DNA of 64,000 bases from Parelaphostrongylus tenuis (Eukaryota > Nematoda > Chromadorea > Rhabditida > Metastrongylidae): assembly GCA_019055375.1 (NCBI GenBank), contig JAHQIW010004099.1:20138-84137 (forward strand). Direction: 5' to 3'. The notes below the pieces were generated by a model. The model was not told the DNA's origin, did not search any database, and saw only the letters and a list, made by a program, of their open reading frames with translations. Below, piece by piece: positions 53,979-64,000 of this stretch (position 1 is its first letter; every line of letters starts with the position of its first letter). The position numbers and the translations under genes are program-made.

Positions 53979-55719
53979 TACTCAACATCATTGGATATAC
54001 TGTGCATGTATACTTATATGTGTGTAAGCATATATGAATGAATGCATTTCACTTTGAGCCTGCAAATGTCTTTTTTCCTCTTAGTCTCTTCGAGGTACGA
54101 AGGTGAACAAATTAGCCTAATAAATTACCGATTATAGAGACAACTCCACATGCGTATCTTGGGTGATAACTGAACATGGAGAACAACTGAAGAAGTACTA
54201 TATAGAATGAGGGAACCAGCAAGGGTTCCATTTGAGTCTGTCGAAGTAGCAATTGAGGATGTATAACATTCTTTACAATACAGCGAATGTTGTCTACCTT
54301 TTCTTAGGTAGAATTCACTCGAACTTGTATTGGCGTACTCAATTCGAATGTTCACGTGCATTTTCATCCCATAAGTCGTATAATATCCGTGTTTCGTAAA
54401 TCGGTTGCATTTTCGAATTTATCACTTTTTCGAGTACGTCCGAATTTCAAAAGCAAATCATATCTATGACCTAAAATCAGTGGTCTTTACAAGGAAATAA
54501 TGCAGATTGTGTCGTTTGTATTCTCGCTCTAGAATCTTTTCTCTTAGCCTGAACCAACCCTAAAACCCTATTCCATCAAGAATGAATCTATGCACTCTGA
54601 CATTCTGGCTAAGGTTCTCTTTTGTCTCAGTCTTATCACTACTCCCGTGTGTACTTTATCTATCTCATTGCGATCCACTTATACATTCCTGTATTGCTAT
54701 TATCGCACTGTTTTTATTATGATTAAAGATCTAATCCAAATCCAAGAAATCATTATACAAGTCCTGAGTGGCAAACTACCTTAAACTATACTACATTCTC
54801 CTTTCTCTCACTACAAACATGATGCAGTAGTTTCTGGAATCCAACCCACTACTACTCTGACTCTACTGCCCCATTACTACAAAATCAATTAAGCTAGCGA
54901 GAGCCAGGTCACTCTTTCAACTCCGCATCTGTCCCAGCTCTCTGCTATAGAGCACAGAAGTGGGATACTTTAACCACGCCAGGAATTCTGTGTACTACAT
55001 ACAGAGAGCTTTGAAGATGTTTTCCAAATTTTACGGGCATTCTCAATGTATATGTGGCATGCGCAGCTCGTATCATCGCGACCTATTCCATCTTCGAAAT
55101 CTACGAGAATATGAATCGAGAAGAAAGCATGGATGGGTCAGATATATGTTATGGAGAACAGAGATGTCATATTGACGAGAAAGTGGTGGAGCGTACACCA
55201 ACAGGAATTTCACGATCTTTTTAGGCACTCACTCAAACGATCAGTGGATGTGTCCGTGCCAATGCAGAAGATCGACGTCTTCTAATTCCATATTTCAACA
55301 TTTTCACAAACGAATAATTGCTCTGCAAGCATATATTAAGGCTAGAAAATACATAGAGCAGGTTTATGCATATGTATAGATCAGGTTTATGCATATGTAT
55401 TACTCCAGAATTACCGCGTTATCATAAGGATTTTCGATAAATGACATCTGCTCTAATGAGCCGTTCGCAGTTTCACTTTGAAGTGAACTTCACATGCATG
55501 CTTAATCTTTTAATGAGCATTAGCGCTGACAGAATCAATCAGGTATTCACAGATGTGTTTCGTTGAACTGGCAGACACTATGCCGATCGGTGGTGACAGC
55601 CGTAATTACGCATGTCGTCGGTCGGTCGGTCGTCGCCGCCTGCTCGTTCGTTCAATCTCGGCATTCGCTATTGCTGCGCATATCACGCACGCAATATGTG
55701 TCTGTGGTGTATGGTCTGT

Positions 55720-55890
55720 GTTGATTCAGCACCGCTACACTATGCCATCACCACATACCAATCGCCCTCCTTGCTACAATGCAGGGCTTAATGTGGGGCG
55801 GGGTCACTGACGAGGAGGACGAGCCTCCGAAACACCGGTGTATGACCCTGGCGTACCAACCTCGTTTTAGGCTAAAAACATTGTTTTTTT
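55720..55890 (+). mobile_element. Family R retrozyme, single partial unit
   Basis: CACTATGCCATCACCACATA, CCTTGCTACAATGCAGGGCT, hammerhead, then CTGGCGTACCAACCTCGTTT: the R order over 170 bp. No second unit beside it. Confidence 0.75.
55801..55848 (+). ncRNA. Type I hammerhead ribozyme, family R, complete core
   Basis: GGGTCA, CTGACGA (55807-55813), stem II GGAGG/CCTCC with loop ACGAG, GAAAC (55829-55833), ACCGGT, GTA (55840-55842), TGACCC. Stem I pairs perfectly over six bases. ACACCGGTGT is a palindrome. Predicted cut after 55842. Confidence 0.88.
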
Positions 55891-56589
55891 TTTGGATTTT
55901 ATTTTGAAACATAGCTGCTAGTCAACGAGATTTTGCTCGTACGGCATAGCTTACCAGTGAGTTTGGAAGAAATCGTACATTATCCACTTTTGGGACCTGA
56001 ATCTGATGCACCTACTAATGAAGTGCTGAAGTATGGCTTAGAGAGGGATCAGTACGAATAACAGAAGTCCAACAGATATGTCGGCATATTGTTAATCTGT
56101 ATGTACAGCGTGTTGTCTCATCAGTGACAGATCTTGGTTAACAAAGATCCAAACTATTAGACCCCAACATTGCCAGAAATACCTGCCCACTCAATGAAAA
56201 TCAACTCGTTAATTGTCAGAAAGCAGCAGAATATAAAAATCTTGATGAGATTCGCGACCGGTACACAAAAGGAATTATCTGTACCACATGAGGATGCCAC
56301 TTGCTCTGCATACCATGTCGTCGATAGAATCATCATCGAAATCATCGTTGATAGACTACTTAGACTGAGTAAATAAAGTGAGAGAAGCGGTAGTTCCACG
56401 TAAGCGGCGCCTTGAGAGCCACTCAGAAGGATAGATCATGTATGATTCGGTGCATCATTTATGCTAAATTACATCATTATGCTTCGTTACAATCTCATTG
56501 GATATATGAATGAAGATGGTGGGTAACATGAGAACAATCCGCGCTTCTTTGAACGTGTGAGATCAGATATAAAAAATGGAAGTGAAAAG

Positions 56590-56930
56590 AAGGACTACCG
56601 TCAACTGCTGAAGTTTCTGCAATTCAGGTGATTTCATCGAGTGCTTTCAGTGAGCATGCAAAGCCAAAAATTCCACGTTCTTGTCAAGAGCTTCCCTTGA
56701 TTTTGCATAAAGGCGCACAACCAACAAAAAGGCATATTTGTCAATATGAGTAACGATATACAATGCGCACTGAAAAACAACATTTAGTCCTGTACTGTGT
56801 ATCTTTCCAGCCAAGTGATCGACTGCAATATTAGATGGGGAACAAACCAAAACCTGTCATTGCGTTTGTTGCACGAAGTGATATACAATAATGAAAGAGG
56901 TCACGTCTAAGCGTGTATTTCGACAATAAC
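56590..56930 (-). pseudogene. UPF1 (smg-2) RNA helicase fragment, decayed
   Basis: The minus strand reads through the helicase region of UPF1, the ATPase of nonsense-mediated decay. A ruined Walker A region is followed by VTSFIIVYHFVQQTQ, a TGA, then [20 protein letters not shown] and STGLNVV. An in-frame insertion of 60 bp follows, then [20 protein letters not shown], and after two further frame changes PELQKLQQL. The stop, shifts and lost P-loop make it non-functional. No introns interrupt the 90 residues, which fits a retrocopy but does not prove it. Confidence 0.78.
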
Positions 56931-56939
56931 AGTAAGATA

Positions 56940-58220
56940 ATAAAAGCACGAAACAGTTTGCTTATAACACCAAAATGTACGAACTGAATGCTGGTTTGGG
57001 CAGCGGTCTTGACAGACTTTTTATTTCTTAACTAAAACAGAGAGGATCACTTCGAGAACTTATTATGACCACTGAGAAAACAGTTTAGAAACCGAAAACG
57101 ATAAACTTCTTGTCTACCAATATCTTCGGCTCCTCTGAAATTTTCGACTTCAATGTCTTTTTTGAAGACTTCAGCATCAATTTAGCCATTACATCACTGC
57201 ATGCTCGCGAGATGGTGGTGTTCGAAGTATCTCTTCTCACGGAATTTTAATTTTACTCTTATGAGAATATTGTTCAGGTGTTATGTTTATAAAACTCATT
57301 CAACACTATTATTACGTAATTTCTGCACTTGAGTTAAGAATGATTTGAGTATATGTTCTTTTCAATGAACTACATTATTTTAGCGTAAGGAAGCGTCATT
57401 TGTCGAACTCTATAAGTGCCATCACAGATATTATGAAGGGCTCAAAATATGTTGTCAGATTGAAGTGGAGATTATTTTGGTATAAAAGTCTTTATCCTCA
57501 CAGAGAGATCGAACACATGCGCGAGAAAAACTCATGAAGCACTTTGGAAATAAAATTATATGGAAGAGCTCGCAGTTATGCACACGACTTCGCACGATAC
57601 TTCAGGCTGATTTCTTTGACCTAAACCAGACACATTCCTATACGATGAAGGACCCTGAGCGACTTGTCTCTAGTAAATATTTGAGAGACCTGAAACCATC
57701 AAACAGCAATTGTTTTGAGAGGATTTTTACAATGAAGTCCCAAATATGTAGAGTTTTTCATCGGGTTATGAAAGTGCATGTCGGAGCAATCTGCGAGTTA
57801 GCTTGACCTATCCATGTAGGACACGAAACTTTGAAAACGTCTGTCATTGTATTATCAATGTGCTATATTACTTGTACTTAGTACTTACTACTGACATCTT
57901 TGAATTTTCATGTGATTTAAAAATACCAAAGAGCTCAATTGCTTACAGTCGCGAAGTAAACGATGTTAGACAACAACGACGAGAAGATGAGGTAGCGCTC
58001 GCATTTCACACGCATTTGTAGTGAAGATTGAGCAGTGATAATATTAGGTCGTTCCATATGCTTTGGCAAAAATTTATCAGCCAGAAGTAATTGAAACTGC
58101 ATGATTTTAGTACTGTTCAATTACACATTTTCTAGTAAACACTTTGCTATACAAATGACCTATAGTTGCCTTAAGATGGAGCTGTTTTGGGAACAAATTC
58201 GCTTATTATCCATGCACCAA
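56940..58220. other. No recognised gene
   Basis: A plus-strand open stretch at 57534-57806 (PERLVSSKYLRDLKPSNSNC) has no family match and no clear splice sites. The remainder is AT-rich. Confidence 0.3.
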
Positions 58221-58229
58221 TGGCGCGTC

Positions 58230-58460
58230 AAGCTAAATGCTAGTGAAGTGGCGAGCCAGATCAATGGAGCTTCTTGGGACGATGAACGAATGCATAAGGG
58301 GCGCACAATATTGCTGGAGCTCCTCTGGAAGATCCGACAGCGGCTGATCTTCCAGACTGTTCTCTCCAGCTTTGAACATCGCTAAACACTTCCCTTGAAG
58401 TTGAAATGCTATATGCGCAGCCAGAAATACACACGAAATTACATCATCCAGCACTCAGAA
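58230..58460 (-). mobile_element. Mariner transposase N-terminal fragment
   Basis: FKAGENSLEDQPLSDLPEEL followed by RSSIDLARHFT on the minus strand matches the linker after the first helix-turn-helix (F-x-x-G-x-x-SLEDxPRSGRP) and the second one. Short, no ends found. Confidence 0.5.
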
Positions 58461-58599
58461 AGTCTGCAGTGACGTTATCGAGTTCTGAGATGTAACTTTT
58501 TCATACATTCTGTCGAACTCGAATTTCACAGGCTAGGAATCCTAGTAGTTTTTCTTCAGTAGAGTCACAGAATCCGAAACGGCGATGGTGTTACGGAAA

Positions 58600-59630
58600 A
58601 CAATAATATGGTGAAATCGTGAATAGAAGGAGAAAAAAATTTCTGCGTCATCATTCGATATCATGGCGGAGTTTTCTTGATCCCATCTTCGTTCATCAAC
58701 GATCACAGCGGCACAGTATCATAATGAAGGTTACGACGGCACTCTTTCAGACTGGATCTTTTTGTACAACTTACAACAGTTTGCTCAGCCTCTGCCAACG
58801 TAGATTCTGTTACAAAGCTCTTCTAGACCTGGTATTTAGTGTCAATCGAGCCAAATCTATTGCATTAGGATCAAACCTCAAGATTCTTCTCTTTTTGGGA
58901 AACTGTTTCGTGGCGGAGGAGATGAGATTAGATCTTCTAAATTGAGTAACTGAAGCAAAGTGGAGACACCTCTTGAATCCATCGAGAGCCAGCTGGTGGT
59001 CTTCGGCAGGATCATATTTGATCTGCCAGTCAGGTTAGGACCGGAATTCTCTTGAAATGTTTCTGTCGTAAGCAGCTTGACGACTTGTTCTCGATCAGCG
59101 AAGTAAGTTCCTTTCCGGCTTAGCCTGAACCGCATCTCTTTCCGAAGATTACAATGATCCGACACAGCACAGAATGATGGGACTATGAAGGCGCCGACCA
59201 AGGACCATTCCATTTGTTGGTATATGGTCAATACTCACATGCGTCATACCGTTAGGTAACTCCCATGTCTAGCGGCGATGTCTCTTTTTGAAAAAATGAA
59301 TTTCCATGGAAGAGACTTGCTGCGGACAGGAGTCCTGTAAGACTGTTTCCATTCGCATTTGCTTCAGCACATCCAAACTTTCCAATCCTATATTGGCTCT
59401 TGGTGGCCTTCCCATTTCGCGCTTTGAAGTCTCCGACAATGAATTATCAAGAAACTTTATATATCACTGCGCATAACTTCCTCAACTCATACTGAATGAC
59501 ATCCGAGTCGTATTTGTCAGTGAACCGGTCAGAGAGGAACAGCTGATAATAGTAGCGTTTTTCGCGCTTTACCTGAAGTCGAAAGATGACCAAGCGAGGA
59601 AAAAGGATTTTGTGTATAAATTTTTGAGAT
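58600..59630 (-). mobile_element. RTE-clade LINE fragment: endonuclease and linker, decayed
   Basis: Minus strand, same subfamily as 12050-13640: ILFPRLVIFRLQ (59610), VGDFKARNGKATKSQYRIGK (59420), LTGLLSAASLFHGNSFFQKE (59310), WSLVGAFIVPSFCAVSDHCN (59190) and SLKECRRNLH (58730). It then runs out before the reverse transcriptase. GDFNA reads GDFKA; several frameshifts. Confidence 0.8.
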
Positions 59631-60271
59631 TTCTTTTATAGATCTGCTGTCTGCTGAGAGTAGTTTTCTGCCATAGCGCTTTAGATAAACCTAACTAAAA
59701 ATTAATTAAAGTTCTAAATTTTTCGAGAATTAAGCTATCGAACCACTGCTGGGGTCTAAATAAGTAGCTTTGCCCTGCGAAAATGCCAGCGATAACACGC
59801 GAAAACGCGAAAAGCGAGCAACGCATGTGAAAAACAGTTTCACTTCTAGTGCTACAACGCTCCAATAAGACCTTCTAAAAAAAAACAGGTATTTGTGAGA
59901 ATTATTGGAGATTTAAGCTCTTGAACTGTCACTAGAAGTTTGTTGAAAAGTTTTTTTTCAACGAAAAATCTCTTTTCAAGAACTCCTATCGGAGATCAGC
60001 AAATAACAGCATAAAATTCAAGTATATAGTATAGTAGTAGTAGCGCAGTATATAGTATTCATGGAATATTGCGCATGTGTTATGGAGAGCGTAATTTTCG
60101 TATATAATGAATTTGTACACATATTTGTGTCTATTCGTGGTGAACTCTGCGCTGGCACTTGTGATAAAGCAGAGTACAATCTCGCGTATGATACGACGCT
60201 ACATGCTCTAGTGCAAAGCACGTGGAAAGCCGCTGTGTGCTGCACTGTGTACCGAAAAACATCTTCAGTGC

Positions 60272-60960
60272 AACTCAGCGCGGAAGCGGAGTTGTACTGT
60301 AGAAGTCAGCGGTAATAACAGTTTTGTACCGCTTTTCCGAATATTTGTTCGGAAAAGCAGCGCTGAAACACAGAGCGATACGTGAACCGTATAGCACTCT
60401 AGGATTGTTCCTATATGAGCTTTGATTGGATGAAGTTGCCAAACCGCAACGACAGGCTGTGGATTGGAACAAAGAACAGAGAATATAAAAGTCACAGATC
60501 ATGTTTAGGCATTTTTCGTAGGTAGAGTCGACATTTCCTAAATATCTGTACCTGATCGAATTGGTGCATAACAGTTTGGTATTGTCACTTGTGGATTTTC
60601 CTTATGTGAAACTCCCCTTTTCGAATTAAACAATGATATACATTTGACGGCATCGCAATAACCTCAAATGTGATGATGTGACGCAATAACCCCAAATGAG
60701 ATGCAAACACAACAGTGATGAGATGCAAAACTTGAGGTCGAGGTGGCTTGGAATACACAATTGTCATTTAACGGACTTACTAATCTCCCAAGAATCCCGT
60801 GTTGTTTTTGCTTTACCTTTTTTTCTCAGCCATGTTCTGTTCCGCTTTTTTTACATTGTTTCGTAAGCTTCACTCGGTGATTCAAAGCTTTCCGAACCAT
60901 TCTCCACAGTAAACGCTCCGGATATTGTTGAACTTGGCAACGGATCTTCTAAATGTTTTC
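60272..60960. repeat. Direct repeat family D, copy 1
   Basis: About 690 bp, very similar to 63355-64000. Includes a TATA-like AATATAAAAGTCA at about 60482 and the phrase CGTAGGTAGAGTCGACATTT. Lengths and the 3.1-kb spacing would suit LTRs, but no gag or pol lies between them and no TG...CA ends are evident. Confidence 0.6.
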
Positions 60961-61499
60961 CGGAGCAAACAAAGTGGTTAGAAAACCTTTCCAAAGACAA
61001 TCTACCATCTCTTCAGTTTATTGGAAATGTTTCACGGATCTGCAGACAGTTGCTGGATCAAGGCCAGTTATTTTGGCAATGTAGGCCATTTTTATTCCCG
61101 TCTTGTGCAGCTCAACTTCCGCGATAGTTCATTTTTGCAATTGACAAACTTAATCACACTAAAAATAGACATATAAATAAAACACAATGTGGACCAAAGT
61201 AAAACAAAGTATTCACTAGGGCTAAAATCAACAAAATGAGAATTTATCAAACTTGCTCGCACGCCATACATGCTCCGTACCATGCAGTGGTATGTATCCA
61301 TAATTTGCAGAAAACGTGAGATGTATAGTATGCATGATTGATTTTATGCTTGAAAATCTGCTCTTTGAGTGTCTGTGCCCTATACGTGCCCAGTGGCGCA
61401 CTTGATACAACCTGAGGTGATTTAACCTAGATCACTAGATATTGCTTCAAATGGGTACAATGTGGATCGCCATTTTGGTCTAGGTATTTACTGCTACAC

Positions 61500-62016
61500 T
61501 GCGGGGAAATCTCGTCAGTCGGGCTTTTACCCTTTTGCGTCTTTTGCTAATCTCTGTGGCAGCTCCAGTCCCCACAAGAGTTAGTGACGACGAACGCTTT
61601 ACACTCTATGTCGATGTTTGACAGACCACTGACATGCGTTGCTGAAAATGATTGCAAAGCATATTGAAATTAGAGCTGTGGCCTCAAGAAAACACTCAAA
61701 ACGAAGGTTAATATGTATTGAATATACTAGCCACGAGCAATGGAGTCTGCAACACTCTTGTTCGGTGAGTTTTTTTTACTGGACATAGAGTTTAAAGCGT
61801 TCGCAGTCGCTAACTTAGTGTGGGGACTGGAGCTCCCCAGAGATTAGCAAAAGAAGCAAAAGGGTAACCGCCCGACTGATGAGATCGCAAGACGAAACAC
61901 GTGTATCGGGCTCTATAAGACAGCCCTGTTTGACAGACCATTGACATCCGTGGCTCAAAAATGATTGCAAGTTTTGAAATTTGAGCTGTGGTCTTAAGGA
62001 AACGCTCTATTAGCGA
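61500..62016. mobile_element. Family Y hammerhead element: unit plus inverted partial arm
   Basis: The inverted left arm (61500-61615) has a truncated hammerhead (CTGACGA then loss). A plus-strand unit follows. The tail phrase GACAGACCA occurs at 61620 and again at 61932, defining a unit of about 312 bp. GTGTGGGGACTGGAG and the hammerhead lie between. Confidence 0.75.
61870..61911 (+). ncRNA. Hammerhead ribozyme, family Y, core complete, stem II damaged
   Basis: GCCCGA, CTGATGA (61876-61882), GATCGCAAGAC, GAAAC, ACGT, GTA, TCGGGC. Core and stem I are perfect; a one-base deletion in the stem II arm (GATC to GAC) leaves only the closing G-C pair. Confidence 0.7.
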
Positions 62017-62649
62017 TTCACAGCCGACTTGCAACTGATCATAATGACTACGTCTATTATTTCTTCTTTCATGCTACGACACTCTCACGCTAAATTATTC
62101 TGAAATAATTACTATAAAACAAATAAGACCACGTCTTTTTTTGCTGTATTAATGGCAAAAACAAAGATACGCAAATTCGTTTTTTTTTATTTCAAAGTGC
62201 GTTGGAAGCGCTTTTTATGCTTGTACGAGATATTCCACATGATGGTTTTTATAGGACTTTGAAGATGACGACTTTTGTACCTGAAAAAAAAACGCCCTTT
62301 GCAGGAAAATTAAATTGCGAATTTATGAACCAGAAACAATTAAAACTGCTTGATTTTGACATCTCCCAATTATGCATTTTTGCGAACATTTTATTATATA
62401 CTTGCCTGTGCTTGCACCAAGCTCCACTGATATGCTGCTCCTTCTCAGAAGCATTTTTTACTACGCGCCGTTCGTGCATCAATAGCAAGCGAATTTGTTC
62501 CCTGAGAAGACGCCATCCATTTCACGCTGTTTATGACACCGGAGTAGAACTGTTTTGTGGAACATGAGATCGCAGAAGTGTCAATAGCGATACCGTTCTT
62601 GTCAAATTGAATTTGATCATGATCAACAATTTATTTAAACAGCTATTAA

Positions 62650-63350
62650 CCTAGCTTGGACGACTGCGCTGAAACGATGTGAATCAATGCTGGCTTTGAC
62701 CATCTTCGTTACTTACTCACCAACATCATGCTATGACAAAGATGAAGTTGAAGAGCTCTATGCGGAACTCAAAACACTCCTCAGAGAATACCAAACACTC
62801 TTCAAGGCCATTGCTAGAGATTTCATCGCTAGATCGAACCTAGAAAACTTCTAAAGAACGCTACATTGGGACCCACGGACTGGAATGGAATGAACAAGGT
62901 GAGAAGCTACCTGACTTTATCATGACAACTAAGATCATCCACGGTAGCTAACAATTCCAAAAACTTCACTGTCATCGGTTGGAGATCGGAGTCTTCCAAT
63001 GGAGGGTACCATAACGAAAAAGATAGCATCTTAGTAAGTTGAAGGTTCTGCCTGACCGATGTCGCTGTTGTTAATAAGTTCTAGGTGGGATCGATCATCA
63101 ATTTCCTCGCGCACCATCCAATTTTTGCGGGAAGTCGAAAAAGCCGCTAAATTCAATTAACGAAGTCGCAGAGTTATCACAAAATATGTTTCATATATTA
63201 TATCATATTATATTATATTATATTATATATATATATTAAATTCAAGACGTCAGTTGGCTTTTGGGAAGATACTGTTGTCGACAACATCGACGAAGAATAC
63301 GACAGGCTCGTTGAATATCTACACGTCAGCGCTATGAAAGCCGAGAGATA
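62650..63350 (+). mobile_element. RTE-clade LINE fragment (second subfamily), endonuclease
   Basis: RCESMLALTIFVTYSPTS (62670), then scattered HGLEWNEQGE-like, TTKIIHG-like and CLTDVAVV-like blocks in shifting frames. A clean stretch GFWEDTVVDNIDEEYDRLVE follows at 63262-63330. Ends where repeat D copy 2 begins. Confidence 0.78.
63188..63238. repeat. AT microsatellite
   Basis: TATAT/TATTA repeats inside the RTE fragment, splitting its endonuclease and linker blocks. Confidence 0.8.
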
Positions 63351-63354
63351 TCCG

Positions 63355-64000
63355 CAATGCAATTCAGCGCTGAAGCGGAATTGTGCTGTACAAATGCGTG
63401 AAAGAACAGTTTTCCACCGCTTTCCCGATATATTTGTTCGGGAAGGCCGCGCTGAAACATAGAGCGATACGTGAACCGTAGAGCACTCTAGGACTGTTCT
63501 TATATGAGCTTTAATTTGATGAACCTGCCAAACCAGTAAAACAGACTGTGGATTAGAATAAAGAACAGAGAATATAAAAGTCAAAGATCATGTTTAGGCA
63601 TTTTTCGTAGAAGAGTCGACATTACCTAAATATCTGTGCCAGATCGAATTGGTGCGTAACAGTTTGGTATTGTCACTTGTGGATTTTCCTTATGTAAAAC
63701 TCCCTTTTCGAATTAAACAATGATATACATTTGACGGCATCGCAATAACCCCAACAGTGATGAGATGCAAAACATGAAATCTGAGGTGGCTTGGAATACA
63801 CAATTGCCACTGAACGGGACTTACAGAGTTCCCAAGTATTCAATGTGCTTTTTCGCTTTACCCTTTTCTCAACAGTGTCCTGTTCCGCTTAATTCAACAT
63901 TGTTTCGTATGCTTCACTCGGTCGTTTCAAGCTTTCCAAGGCATTCTCCACACTGAGCGATCCGGATATCGTTGAACTTGGCAACGGATCTGAATGTTTT
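63355..64000. repeat. Direct repeat family D, copy 2 (runs off the window)
   Basis: Aligns with 60272-60960 from CAGCGCTGAAGCGGA to GGCAACGGATCT, with small indels. A minus-strand open frame is kept in step between the two copies, but it resembles no known protein. Confidence 0.6.

Larger units (their letters stand above)
54115..56150. repeat. Dispersed repeat family X, copy 2, interrupted
   Basis: Matches copy 1 (42290-43905) over 54115-55440 and 55930-56150. The interval 55440-55930 is an insertion that includes a family R retrozyme unit. Confidence 0.6.

Overview
This is eukaryotic DNA, almost certainly from a nematode and probably a strongylid or hookworm-like species (clade V). The reasons are a complete nine-exon Srab-type serpentine chemoreceptor (a nematode-only family), TTTTNCAG-style splice acceptors, short introns where no repeat has landed (62, 80 and 88 bp), and many RTE-clade LINE, Penelope-like and mariner fragments of the kind familiar from strongylid genomes. 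The genus assignment is inference.

Host genes. A USP7/math-33-type exon opens the window (2-212, +). Two terminal exons of an unidentified gene lie at 11074-11467 (+). The main gene is a Srab-like 7TM receptor on the minus strand, with exons scattered from 40462 down to 20363. All eight junctions join in phase and give 351 codons. Its introns hold most of the mobile DNA of the centre of the window, including an inverted pair of Penelope-like elements. A decayed UPF1 (smg-2) helicase fragment sits at 56590-56930 (-). Weaker exon candidates are at 9895-10141 (-) and 52204-52392 (-).

Mobile DNA. (1) RTE LINE fragments, all truncated or frameshifted: 12050-13640, 18310-18820, 21610-23712, 29140-29410, 31535-31930, 58600-59630, 62650-63350. 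(2) Two head-to-head Penelope-like elements: 32150-33990 (-) and 34080-36612 (+). (3) Mariner pieces: 20996-21558 (complete ends, internal deletion), 23960-24270, 37340-37625, 58230-58460. (4) tRNA-derived SINEs in at least three families. (5) Uncharacterised repeats X (42290-43900; 54115-56150) and D (60272-60960; 63355-64000).

The most unusual content is a set of short repeats carrying type I hammerhead ribozymes (HHR) with a minimal stem III. Three families can be read. Family R has units of about 264-277 bp in tandem; at 7145-7457 (-) two complete HHR cores would release a 264-nt RNA. Family Y has units of about 312 bp arranged with an inverted partner, with a complete HHR at 14136-14179 (-). 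Family P is Penelope-like, with a complete HHR at 36758-36797 (+). This is the layout of retrozymes, the non-autonomous HHR-bearing retroelements thought to move as small circular RNAs with help from Penelope-type machinery. In all three families the stem III segment is self-complementary, which suggests that the ribozymes act as dimers.

Most other sequence is AT-rich, non-coding and full of decayed repeat remnants. All calls are from reading the sequence; no database search was run.
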